DNA of 23,936 bases from Pelargonium cotyledonis (lineage: Eukaryota; Streptophyta; Magnoliopsida; Geraniales; Geraniaceae): contig JAYMTA010000818.1 in the NCBI GenBank assembly GCA_036897625.1, positions 1 through 23,936 on the forward strand, written 5' to 3'. Every line of letters starts with the position of its first letter. Positions within the stretch are counted from its first letter, which is position 1. A program made the position numbers and the translations under genes. The notes under the pieces were generated by a model that had not been told where the DNA came from, ran no database searches, and worked only from the letters and a program-made list of their open reading frames with translations. Positions 11,964 through 21,700 of this stretch are shown in pieces.

Positions 11964-11988
11964 TTTTTTTTTTTTTTTTTTTTTTTTT
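11964..11988 (-). repeat. Poly(A) tail of the LINE
   Basis: An uninterrupted run of 25 T on the plus strand. On the minus strand it follows the LINE 3' sequence (…TGTGTTCTAT), once the inserted element and one copy of its duplication are mentally removed. A homopolymer at the 3' end of a LINE is the expected mark of target-primed reverse transcription. Confidence 0.7.
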
Positions 11989-12002
11989 ATAGAACACAGA
12001 CA

Positions 12003-12011
12003 TAGATTAAT
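12003..12011. repeat. Left 9-bp target-site duplication
   Basis: TAGATTAAT directly before the Mutator-like element, identical to the copy at 12875-12883. Confidence 0.85.
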
Positions 12012-12874
12012 AGGTGTAATGACATATGGGAGCCATTTTTTAATTTCAAAATATATAACGCACTTAAGTTAAAAAAACATAATTTCGGGGGCACCTAAGT
12101 TTTTTATTCATATGTAAACCGTTAAGTTTAACGGAAATTTGAAGTTTTTATACCATGTGAGAAGCACATGATCTAATAATTTTTTTAAATGCCAATTGTG
12201 CCCTTATGGCTTGTTTCTGTCTTTTTCCCAAAAATTTCTTTCTTGTTCTTGCCAATGGCGATGACAGTTCATCATCACCACCATTTTCTTCTTGTCAATC
12301 TCAGATCTCAAATCCATCTCATATTAGCCTCAAACAAATCTCAACTCAATATCAAATTCATCTCATCACAGTCCCAAATCCATACTCGGTCAGATTTGGT
12401 TTTGATTTTAGAATTAGTTTAAAGTTTGAGTTTGATTTTGATGTTGGATCTGATTTTGGACATCTAATTTCTTAATTTAATCTTTCTGAAATATACAGAT
12501 TCCGGCGACCCGAATCATCAAAACTATGAATTTTCCGGCGCCAGAAACTTCATAATTTTGAATATTCCGGTTGCCGGATTTTCCAAAAAAAAAAAACCTT
12601 AAACTTATTGCAATCGAACTCTACTTTTTCATTTCATATTTGAAAAATATGGGCAGTTTCCACGTTTCAAAATCCAAGTTTTATGATTTTTCAATAAAAA
12701 CTTCTACTTCATCATCAACAGAAACATAAGAGCAATAGGATAAAATAGTCATTTTGCACAAATTTTAACACTGTTAGTGACTTACAGATGTAACCAAAAC
12801 TTAGGTACCCCTAAAACTTCAGGTACGTTATGTGTTTTGGGACCGAAAAATGGGCCCCCATCTGTCATTACCCC
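12012..12874. mobile_element. Mutator-like non-autonomous element (long TIR)
   Basis: An 863-bp element with long imperfect terminal inverted repeats of roughly 100-130 bp. The left end AGGTGTAATGACATATGGGA pairs with the right end, which reads GGGGTAATGACAGATGGGGG on the other strand. The match continues inward through TATAACG(C/T)AC and GGGG(C/T)ACCTAAGTTTT. The left copy carries about 18 extra bases. A perfect 9-bp direct repeat, TAGATTAAT, flanks it. Long inverted ends with a 9-bp target duplication are the classic profile of Mutator-like elements. The interior (about 12190-12600) has short open frames on the plus strand (77 and 89 codons) with no recognisable domain and no transposase, so the element depends on proteins supplied elsewhere. 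Confidence 0.85.
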
Positions 12875-12883
12875 TAGATTAAT
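12875..12883. repeat. Right 9-bp target-site duplication
   Basis: TAGATTAAT directly after the Mutator-like element. Removing the element and one copy rejoins the LINE 3' region to its poly(A) tail. Confidence 0.85.
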
Positions 12884-13708
12884 TAAGGAGGAAGGGAAAC
12901 AGCAGCCTCCTCCCTGAAGTTAGAGTTCATACAATCCAAAATGAGACAGGCAACAGCACCCACAGGTGGGTGAATAAGTAAAATAGAAGAAATACGAGGC
13001 GTATTAAAAAAAAAAGAGGGAGGTAATAAAACCACAAAGAAAAAAAAAAACCCCCCCAGCCGATCAGCTCTTTGATTAACCGAAATCAAAACAAAGTCTT
13101 CAAAGAAGTCCACCTTATCCCTGCATTCCATAATCAAAGATCAAAGAGGGTGAGTAGAGCAATCATACAAGCTTGGCAATGATCTCCGCATCAAACTCGA
13201 AAATAACTCTCTTGGCAGCCAAAGAAATGCCCAGAGCAATAGGTGAACTAAAGGCCTTAAACTCAGCCCAGACACTATCCGACCACCCCACAAAGTCACA
13301 GATTCCCCCAATCCAAAAACCATTGAAATCTTTGGCAACTACACCCGTACCACACAACCCAGGATTACTTAGACAACTGCTATTAGAATTTATTTTTATC
13401 CAGTTGGTAGGAGGAGCAACCCAATGCACAAAAGACGGACTAGTCCCTAAAGGAGGAACCGTCCTAACAACAGGAACAAAGGAAGCAACAAAAACAAACT
13501 CAGCAGCCAAGACAAGAGATTTGAAGAAAACTGAATCTGGAGAAGCAAAATTATCTCCAAACAGACAACCATTGAGGTTCAACCAAATACACCAACAACC
13601 ATACACAAAAATGACATTCCACAGGATAGAAAAAGAAGACAGAGATAGATCATTCACTTTTTCAGAGAACCATTCAAGAAAGGGAATAGCACTAGAATTA
13701 CCAACCAA
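12884..13708 (-). pseudogene. LINE RNase H domain and 3' end, degenerate
   Basis: Read on the minus strand, the frame from 13708 carries the linker after zf-RVT and then RNase H: WIKINSNSS, GLCGTGVVAKDFNGFWIGG, a WAEFKAFSSPIALG helix and VIFEFDAEIIAKL. It then hits a stop near 13163. The domain continues in another frame (SLYDCSTHPL, a TGA, then MECRDKVDFFEDF and VNQRADRL at about 13137-13050). The usual first catalytic aspartate (INTDGS in active relatives) reads INSNSS here, while the aspartate in FEFDA remains. The domain is therefore broken by one frameshift, one stop and one active-site change. After it come homopolymer-rich 3' sequences (C7 and A10 runs at 13030-13060). Confidence 0.8.
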
Positions 13709-13720
13709 ACCAAACTTTCT

Positions 13721-14527
13721 TCAAATCCAGTCAGCAAAAGAACAGTCCCTAAAAATGTGACTAATGGTTTTATCATGGCCAAAACATTTGTGACAAGAGA
13801 TGTCCTGAATAGGAAACCTTAAATTTAAGAAATGCTTAAAAGGAATAGCTTTATGAAAACACAACCAAATAAAGTATTTAACTTTATCATGACACTTTAA
13901 TTTCCAAATAGCTTTCCAGTCAATAGAATAAGAAGCTGAAATCACATTGTCCCTACAGTCAAAATCATTCAACAAAATAGCCGACTCATAAGCAGAATTT
14001 ATATTGAAAACACCATCATTAGCCTTTCCCCAATATTAAATGTCTTCCATCTGGGTTACAAATCTATAAGGAACTACTCTCATTTTAAATTAGATGTTTT
14101 TTGGAATTTCAAAAGAAATCTTTGTAAAATCCCAAACCCCATTAAAATCCCACAAGAAACTAACCACAAGAGACTCCTCAAACCTAAAGGACCCACAATG
14201 GACTCTCTAAGAGACTTATCACCCCACCATCTATCCAAAAATAACCCAGCATTAGAACCATTACCAATACTCCAATTGTAATTTTTCAAGATAATTTCAT
14301 CAGTTAATTTAAGAACCCTACGAATGATAGAAGAAGCTGAACTATTTCTCCTACACTTACTTTGCAGGCAAACAGCCCAAAGAGAAGAATGTTTGCAATG
14401 GAGTTTTCAATTAAGCTTTGCAAGGAGGGCCAAGTTTCTGCATTTAGAGAGTTTAATTCCCAAACCACCCAGACTTTTATTCTTGGTAACGATTTTCCAT
14501 TTGACCTTAGGCATAGACCTTTTCCCA
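13721..14527 (-). pseudogene. LINE zf-RVT / RT C-terminal region, degenerate
   Basis: This links the reverse transcriptase to RNase H. In translated pieces on the minus strand one sees GGLGIKLSKCRNLALLAKLN followed by a TGA where tryptophan is expected, then NYNWSIGNGSNAGLFLDRWW (14277-14218). Further on come WKAIWKLKCHDKVKYFIWL and CHKCFGHDKTISHIFRDCSF (13920-13730). The latter is the Cys/His pattern of the zf-RVT domain that follows plant LINE reverse transcriptases. The pieces lie in different frames. The join to the reverse transcriptase is also broken near 14550, in a run of T, where one base appears to be missing. Confidence 0.75.
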
Positions 14528-16150
14528 CTAATCCCTCCCCACAAAAAAATTACGATTCAAAGCATCCAATTTATTATGAATCGAAGAGGGAAGAGGATAA
14601 ACACTCATGTAATAGCTAGGAAAAGCTGTCGTAACATATTTAATTAAGGTACACCTACCAACCAAGGATAATAATTTAGCTTTCCATTCTTCCAACTTAG
14701 CCCGAACTTTATCAACAATAAAGTTAAGATCTGAAGTTGTGACCGGGCCACTTTTAATTGGGAAACCCAGATAATTTCCCAAGTGAGTACAATTTTTCCA
14801 AGGAAGTAAGGAGGAAACCATTAATTTGCTACTAACCGAAACTGACTTTGAAAACACTATTCTTGACTTAGAATCACTAATAACTTGACCCGATAACTCA
14901 CAAAATTCATCAAGAACAGATTTGACAGCCACCACACTAGAATTGTCCACTGAGCTAAAAAGCACAATATCATCCGCAAAAAGAATATGAGACAACTTAG
15001 GCCCTAATCTACCAAGAAAAAAGGGTTTCCAAATATTAGCATCAATTTTGTTTTGAATTTTCCTAGAAAGAAATTCCAAACACAAGATAAAGATGTAAGG
15101 CGACAGCAGGTCCCCTTGTCTAATACCCCGATTAGGTTTGAAATACTCAGTTAACCCTCCATTAAGCAAGACTGACACTGTGGTAGAAGTGATACAATTC
15201 ATGATCAAATCTATCAACTTAATCGGCAGATTAAAGATAGAGAGCATTTGATGAATGAAAGGCCATTCTAGACGATCATAAACTTTATCAAGGTCTAATT
15301 GAATGGCCATCCATCCCATTTTACCTCTATTAATCGACATAGAGTGTAAAACCTCTTGAACAATAATAACATTGTCACTTGCTCGACGACCTTTAACAAA
15401 ACCACTCTGAACCGGATTAGCAAAATCAGTCATAAAAGGCATTAATCTTTCAACTAAAATTTTTGAAACAATTTTATAAATGGAGTTGCAAAGACTAATT
15501 GGCCTAAATTGAGACAAAAGCTTAGGATTTTGAACTTTTGAAATGAGAGCTATGATGGTTTTGTTCCACTGAGATGACACCTGAGCCTTCCTAAAACAAT
15601 CTTGCACTGCCAAACACAGATTAGAGCCAAGCATATCCCAATAAATTTGAAAAAACCCCGGATGGAAACCATCCAGACCGGGAGTTTTGAAAGGCTTGAG
15701 GGAGAAGATGGTTCTTTTAACGTCTTCCTTAGAAGGAATTTTGACCAGAGTTTTTGGAAAAACATGTTGAAGGCAAACATTAGCCACCCAACTTCTAGGG
15801 TTAGAAGAGGAAAACAAATTCACAAAATGACCCCTAATGAAAACAACAAGATTACTCTCTCCTATAATCTCTACTCCCACTGGAGATAGAAGTCTCTGGA
15901 TCCCATTTCTTTTAATTCTCATCTTAACACTAAGATGGAAAAATTTTGAATTTTTATCCCCACATTGCAACCATTGAACCCGAGATTTACAATGCCAAAA
16001 ACTCTCTTTTTGTTTTAAGATTGCAAGAAGATCATCACTAATATCTTTCTCTTGATCAAGAAGTTGTTGAGAGGAACTCTCAGAAATGACAGTTTGCACA
16101 TCATTTAGCTTCTTAACCAAAGCAGCCTTTTTCAAAAAAAATATTACCAA
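14528..16150 (-). pseudogene. LINE reverse transcriptase (frame still open)
   Basis: An open frame of 540 codons on the minus strand covers the whole reverse transcriptase domain without a stop. Motifs in order, numbered from the first codon at 16150: TPGLDGFHPGFFQIYW (157-171); ALISKVQNP and QFRPISLCNSIYKIVSKIL (201-232), the template-grip region; QSGFVKGRRASDN (248-260); the catalytic aspartate D286 in LDLDKVYDR; RGIRQGDLLSPYIF (341-354); and FADD (391-394, bases 14980-14969) with the second catalytic aspartates. All catalytic residues are present. The frame has no ATG of its own at the start and is only the middle of ORF2, so it is marked as part of a pseudogene. The enzyme would copy LINE RNA at the nicked target. 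Confidence 0.9.
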
Positions 16151-16996
16151 AAGTTTCTTTGTTCCACTTAGTCAAGATAAAAGACAATTTTTTAATTTTG
16201 ACATGAAAGGGAGAAAGAGGCTCAGTATCCCAAAAACTTTGAATAAGAGATCTAAAATCTGAATGATCCATCCACGTAGGGTAAAATCTAAAAGGTTTGA
16301 CTAAAGAAGACCTACTCAAAGAAGCAGTTGACAGCAAAATAGTTAAATGATCTGAGTTGAATCTAGGCAAATGAGTGACCAGAGAATTGGGAAAACAATT
16401 GAGGAAGTTTTTTCTCAATCCTTCAGACATGACACGAATATTTGACCAAGTAAACCTAGGGCCAATAAATCCAATATCCAACAGCCCACAATCTAAAATA
16501 CAATCCGCAAAGCATTGAGACCGAAACATATTAATTGGATTACCCATTTTTTTATCAGCTTGACTCAAGATTTCATTAAAATACCCAAGATAGCAAAAGG
16601 ACCCAAACATTCTGATGACCACTGTCTAATATTATCCCAAAGTTGAACCCGAATAGGAAAAGCAGTATTAGCATAGACACCAGTTAAATCAAAAGTAATG
16701 TTTAAGGAAAGAACCTGGACAACTTGATGGATGTACTAAGAAGACTGCCTTTTGCAAAGAACCTTGAGATTAAACTGGTTCCATAGAAACGCCATTCCCC
16801 TGGCACTACCCACCACGTCGACCATAATCAAGCACTCAAACCCCAACCTCAGAAGCCTTTGCCTTCCACGAACACCTTTCAGTTTGGTTTCCGACAAGAA
16901 AACCATGTCCGGTTTGTGAATCCCCACCATAGTCTGCAAAATCGAGCTGAAACTGTCTCCTCTCGCACCCCTAACATTCCAATGAATGAGATTCAT
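16113..16996 (-). pseudogene. LINE AP-type endonuclease, degenerate
   Basis: ORF2 opens at ATG 16996 with MNLIHWNVRGARG, the standard start of plant LINE endonucleases. It continues with HKPDMVFLSETKLKG, which supplies the metal-binding glutamate, and GSARGMAFLWN. A TAG at 16738-16736 interrupts it. The same frame continues with FDLTGVYANTAFPIR (about 16680). The reading then shifts to the frame of 16622-16113, with GSFCYLGYFNEILSQADKK (usually GDFNEIL; here Y replaces the catalytic D), FTWSN, RFNSDHLTILL with the SDH catalytic triplet, and FRFYPTWMDH. A second shift near 16130 returns to the reverse-transcriptase frame. One stop, two frameshifts and one changed key residue make it inactive. 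Confidence 0.85.
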
Positions 16997-17002
16997 TATT
17001 CG

Positions 17003-17440
17003 CTAGATTTGCGGTTGTTGCCGTTGATCCTCTTCCGGCACCAAGATCATCTGTTTCCTTCCTCCCATGAGCCTTGGACTTCTTCTTTGTTTTTCTATTG
17101 GAGTTACTAGTAGCTCATACTTCCCCAGATCCTGCTCTAGCTTGTTTGAGAACGTCGCGGAGACGCGGGCTGGTCGTTCCATGTCAATCCTGTGAAGCTC
17201 CAGCTTGAAATCCCACATCTTTCAAATTTTCTGGATCATGTAGTTAGCCGCATCCCAAAATTTGACCCCCAGGTCCCTGCACGACTGGTTCGCTCTGATG
17301 GCATTCAACGGTTGAGGCCAGATGACCGCTAATGGCTCCACCAGTTAGGGAATTCTGATTCCCTTTCCCTCACCGGGTCTGCAAAGGCGAGAATCTTGAG
17401 AATCTCATTGGCCAGGTGCACATCTCTGAATCTCTTACAC
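17003..17440 (-). pseudogene. LINE ORF1-like 3' part
   Basis: On the minus strand a frame ends in a TAG at 17005-17003, only 6 bases before the ORF2 start, the usual ORF1/ORF2 arrangement. It includes MWDFKLELHRIDMERPARVS and a basic tail with KQRRSPRLMGGRKQ. A TGA lies just before it, and upstream in the same frame is FWDAANYMIQKI. A further piece, FRDVHLANEILKILAFADPV, is in a shifted frame (about 17425-17360). No zinc knuckle or DUF4283 domain is visible. The assignment rests on position rather than a recognised domain. Confidence 0.45.
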
Positions 17441-17780
17441 TTAACCACTAAGGGTGGCGCAGTTGGTTGGTTCCTTGTATATATACCCTTTTAAGCCGTT
17501 CTTATTAAAACAAAAAAAAAATTTAGATAGAGCATGGGCCACACGGTCTATAGACCAGCCAATACAAGATAATTCAACATCATCCAAACCAAAAGCGCTC
17601 TTAACAATATCAAAAACTATCAAGTTAAAGGCAATGAAAACATCTCATTTAGTTAGGATTGCTCGAATAACAACTGCAAATCAATCTCGACTATGACTTG
17701 CCTCCACCCCCGGGTTGCCACCCACTTAAGAGCATCTCGTAGGCGCCTCCACCACAGACGACTCCCCACATCCAACTCAA
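17441..17780 (-). pseudogene. Remnant of a second RNase H domain
   Basis: On the minus strand, pieces of an RNase H C-terminal half are visible: RDALKWVATRGWRQVIVEID (about 17750-17690), then after stops and a shift FDIVKSAFGLDDVELSCIGW (about 17615-17560) and DRVAHALSKFF, ending with KEPTNCATL and a stop at 17441. The pattern 'WVATRGW..VIVEsD … RVAHALAKF … EPPNCA' is typical of plant RNase H-like sequences from retroelements. It differs from the RNase H of the LINE at 12884-13708, so it represents another element or a fragment of one. It lies directly upstream, in the same orientation, of the ORF1-like region. Confidence 0.6.
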
Positions 17781-18590
17781 GTCCAAGTTTGGATTGGGTG
17801 ACAACTAGTCAGGGATGCCAAGAGTGTCGTTCGACTCTTTCCGATTGTGAGGTCTCGTGTCGACTTTTTGTTGTTGTGAAGAATGAGTTCGACAAGCAGT
17901 TTTGTACTATGGTCGTGCGACATTTAGTGGAGGTGAGTTTCTACCCTTACATATGCTTTCAATGTTAAATGTTATGTTTTCTAATATTGATTTGCGTTAG
18001 AGGGATTGTGATACGCGAATAGACTATTAGTAAGAAATTGAGATAGAGCATGTCTAAACTTGAGCGGAACCACTGGATTACACTTCACAAGTGAATATGG
18101 TTAGGGAGGAGAAAAATCTTATCAACTAGCACATTGTAGATATAAAGCGTCTTATTGGTAAACAAGAGAAGAAACTACATGTCATGTAAGAGCAGACAGA
18201 GAGAATTCAGAATCGGTCTTCTCCCACTGTCCCCTATTTTCCCCATATGTCAACTAATAAGTTCAACAATTATGCCAATCAAACGGCAGAAATCAAGGAT
18301 CTTCCAGAGGGCCTCTGAATAGAGATTTTATCATTGTAACTTGTAAGCGTGTACCGATGTTTTTAGAATTTGTGTATCTTGGCCACCTTGAATATCCTAA
18401 TTTGAAGGTCTTCCCACATATGCGGTTCAAGCTTTGACGTCGATGGGAAACATGTTCCTCCTGCTACTCTCACAGTTCCTTTTGTAAGGGTGATATGTTT
18501 TCAAAAATAGATGTAGGTGCTACTATGTTTTTGAGTGTTTATGTAATAGTTTGCAACGGCTAGTAATAGTAAGATATCTCTTTATGGTCT
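17781..18590. other. Unassigned, probably decayed repetitive sequence
   Basis: No intact gene is seen. On the plus strand an open stretch to about 17932 includes CQECRSTLSDCEVSC and KNEFDKQFCTMVVRHLVE and ends at a good splice donor (GAG then GTGAGT); a possible acceptor lies at 17999-18000. I cannot match this to a family. The rest, to 18590, has stops in all frames. The bases CATGTCATGTA at 18178-18188 also occur just before the LINE poly(T) tract. Confidence 0.4.
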
Positions 18591-18791
18591 TCTTTAAGCC
18601 CAACATCTTTGAGGCTTAACATTGAAAGTAGGCCCAACCAAAATTGCAGAGTCCAGTACGAACCAGATCCATTATCTTCCCAGTTGCACCTCTGCGGCTG
18701 CGCAAACCAAACCCTTAACTCCACTCGAGTTCCTCAAAAACTCCAAGCGTCGCACAAATATTTCATTTCGAATATTTGGAGAACATAAAAA
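18591..18791 (+). promoter_or_regulatory. Promoter and leader of the AAA ATPase gene
   Basis: Two site II-type elements, read as TGGGCT (18602-18597) and TGGGCC (18636-18631) on the minus strand, lie about 30 bases apart. They are 155-195 bases before the start codon. Such TGGGCY motifs bind TCP factors and are common in promoters of housekeeping genes and nuclear genes for mitochondrial proteins. An imperfect telo-box-like AAACCCTTAA lies near 18709. I see no clear TATA box. Confidence 0.5.
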
Positions 18792-21700
18792 ATGGGAGGT
18801 TCATCGGAGACCAAGATTTTGCAGGAGCTGATTCTCTACGCCGCCAGCGCCGCCCTGAGCTGCTTGGTGCTGTTCGCCGGACTCCGCCACCTCGACCCCA
18901 ACCGCGAAGATGCCAAGAAAGCCCTCCAACACAAGAAGGAAATCGCTAAGCGCTTGGGTCGCCCTCTCATTCAAACCAATCCTTACGAGGTTAACGCCAT
19001 TTTCATTCCCAATCTTCATATATTCATTTGGTTTTATGAAGATTTAGAATAGTTGGTTGATTCTATGGTTGCGAATTTCGAGTTTTGATACCAAATTGAT
19101 TTCCTTGTTGACAGGATGTGGTTGCCTGTGATGTTATTAATCCGGATCACATTAATGTGGAGTTCGATTCCATTGGAGGGTTGGAATCGATCAAGGAAGC
19201 TTTGTATGAGTTGGTGATTCTACCTTTACGGAGGCCTGAGCTTTTCTCACATGGCAGGCTTCTCGGTCCCCAAAAAGGGGTGTTGTTGTACGGACCTCCG
19301 GGTACCGGAAAAACCATGCTTGCCAAAGCTATTGCCAAAGAGTCTGGAGCTGTTTTTATTAATGTGAGGATTTCTAATTTGATGAGCAAGTGGTTTGGTG
19401 ATGCACAAAAGCTTGGTAAGCTCACATCTTCTAATACCTTTTACCGGTGATAAGTGGTTCAATAGTATTTTTATGATTTTACTTAAGTTTAGGATGAGAA
19501 AGGCCTGACCATGTCTTGTATTCTTTCTAACATTGATCGGTTATATTTACTATGTTAATGTGGTAGATTCAAATTACTTTATTAATTGTGTTAACAAAAG
19601 GACTTACATTTACTTGTCTTTGTAACCTCATTTCATAAAGCCCTTTATTGCTCCACCTTTATTCTATCGATTCCTTGTTCCTTTTCCTCAGTATTTTCTA
19701 AAATGTATTTCCTTACATAATGAAAACTTACTGTCTTGGCCAAAATATAGATATATTTTGTCGCTACGTGAACTCTTATTCCTAGGAATTATTCATGGGA
19801 TTCATGCACTCTCACTGACTCACTGGTGTATAAAACCCCCTTCCTTTGATCCCTGAAATGTTTCTTATTTAGTTAACTTAGTTCTTTTTATCAATGCCCA
19901 TCTTTTCCGCATTCGTTAATACTTCCTACAATGTATTCCTTCCTAAATGTAGCTCATAATTACATTATGAGAATTTTGAACTCAGGGCTTGATTCATATC
20001 CACAGCACTGTTTAATAGGTTAGGAAATCCTGGCTTTTGATGTAGACACAAACTTATAACCTTTACACAAATATTTAATTGATAGTTGCTTACAAGATGA
20101 CCTTCCTTCTGTGGTCTTCATCACTTTTTTCTGTCTTGAAAAATGCATTGGAATCTGATTTGCTGCCATAACTTCATCATTGGACCTCATGGGCAATGGA
20201 TGTTACCTTGTTACAATAGCAGATTATTGTACATATAATCAAATGGAATGTTATATTACCATTGTTTAATGGCTGTACTATGCACTTTGCTTAAATAAGC
20301 TTGATATTTGCTTTGCACTTTTGTGCTTAAGATCTTAGAGACTTTTATCTCATTCTCCTTTTTATGCATTGATGATGTATAGTGCTTTGGCCACAACTTG
20401 ATTGTATCTGGTGTTTAGTCTACTCCACTAAATTTAACTGACTCCATTATACCATGTGATAGCAAAGATCTGGAGACTTGATTCTATTCCAGCAAAGCCA
20501 TATATAAATGGAGTAACTTTCATTTCTAAGTCAATTCCGCACCCGTATACTCGTATGTATTGATCTTGTAGCTGGCAGTGGTCAACGATTATCTATCTAT
20601 GAAGCCTGTAACACCTCTTTTCCATCCAGCTTTATTGTTACTTCTCTCTTGTCTCTACCAGTGATCATCTCCTTAACTCATGAAGCAATAAAACTTCATT
20701 TGTTTTGTAATTTACTTTCTTGTCTTGATCTTATATATATATATATGCTCTGCCAATATTATGTGGAATGTGTTTGTCCTAGTAGAGAAGAGCCTTCTAG
20801 CATGGTTATATTTATATAACTCCACCAACTCCGTTTCAAGTTAAATAGATAATATTTACTCCCTATGTCTCAAAAATAATTGTCCACTTTCCATTTTTTA
20901 TTTATTTATGAAGATTAAGGATGAGTTACTTAAAAGTAGTCCTTTCTCCCTTGTACCCCCATGTGCTTATGTTGTAACAAATTTAACGGGTTCTAACAAA
21001 CTTATCTTAAAGATATTATTAGTAATTCATGCATAACTAACTAATTAAAATATAATGTTTTAAAAAAACTAATCAAAATGGAAAGTGGACAATTATTTTG
21101 GGATGGGGGGAGTACTTAAAGTTTGCTTAGTTATGTTTGTCCTTTAATATGGGGTTTTAATATTCTGAATTGACTTTTGCAGTGGCTGCTGTATTCAGCT
21201 TAGCTCATAAACTTCAGCCTGCCATTATATTCATTGATGAGGTTGATAGTTTTTTGGGTCAGCGCAAATCTTCAGATCATGAAGCATTAACAAACATGAA
21301 GACTGAATTCATGGCTTTATGGGATGGCTTTACGACTGACCGTGAGTATTCTGTTCTCTCCAATCTAAGCAGCTGTGACTTTGACGATGTTGATGAAACT
21401 ATATTTTCTCATACTCCCTAGGAAATGAATGTCTTTATCTCTATTTTGGAGAAAAATTAAAGAGAAGTTAGTTAATGTTGTGCATGTACTCTTGTAACAT
21501 CATAAACATATGATGTAACAAACTCAAGGGATAATTCAAGCATAAATAACTTTCTAAAGAGGAAACGAGACGCTCATTTTTGTGACGGAGAGAGTATCAT
21601 TGATGTTGCTTCCGATTGCCGTAGCTTTGATGATGATGACGAGTTTGGATTTTCTTTTTATACTATTTTTTATTAATGTTTTTTTTTTGTTTTGTTTTGT

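Larger units (their letters stand above)
11964..17440 (-). mobile_element. Decayed LINE (non-LTR retrotransposon) with RNase H
   Basis: A minus-strand retroelement in the plant LINE order: the end of ORF1 (to 17003); ORF2 starting at 16996 with an endonuclease; a reverse transcriptase (about 16150-14528); a zinc-binding zf-RVT region (about 14500-13720); RNase H (about 13450-13030); a 3' untranslated part; and a poly(A) tail, seen as 25 T at 11964-11988. The 3' part is split by a later DNA transposon at 12012-12874. The element has at least two in-frame stops and several frameshifts, so it is not autonomous. The 5' boundary is unclear: recognisable ORF1-like coding stops near 17440, while a possible target duplication would place it at 18177. 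Minus the inserted element, the length to 17440 is about 4.6 kb, which suggests 5' truncation. Confidence 0.88.

Noticed and set aside
13173..13760. A 195-codon plus-strand frame opposite the LINE RNase H.
   Set aside because: It is the antisense of the RNase H and linker coding sequence. The minus strand shows the recognisable motifs.
17449..17523. tRNA-derived SINE: GGTGGCGCAGTTGG looks like a pol III A box, with a short A-rich tail after it.
   Set aside because: No B box follows, and the same bases read on the minus strand encode KEPTNCATL, the usual end of a plant RNase H domain, with the A run encoding the preceding phenylalanines. The RNase H remnant explains all of it.
20735..20760. 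AT microsatellite in ATPase intron 2 as a possible functional element.
   Set aside because: A short (TA)n run common in plant introns, with nothing else around it.
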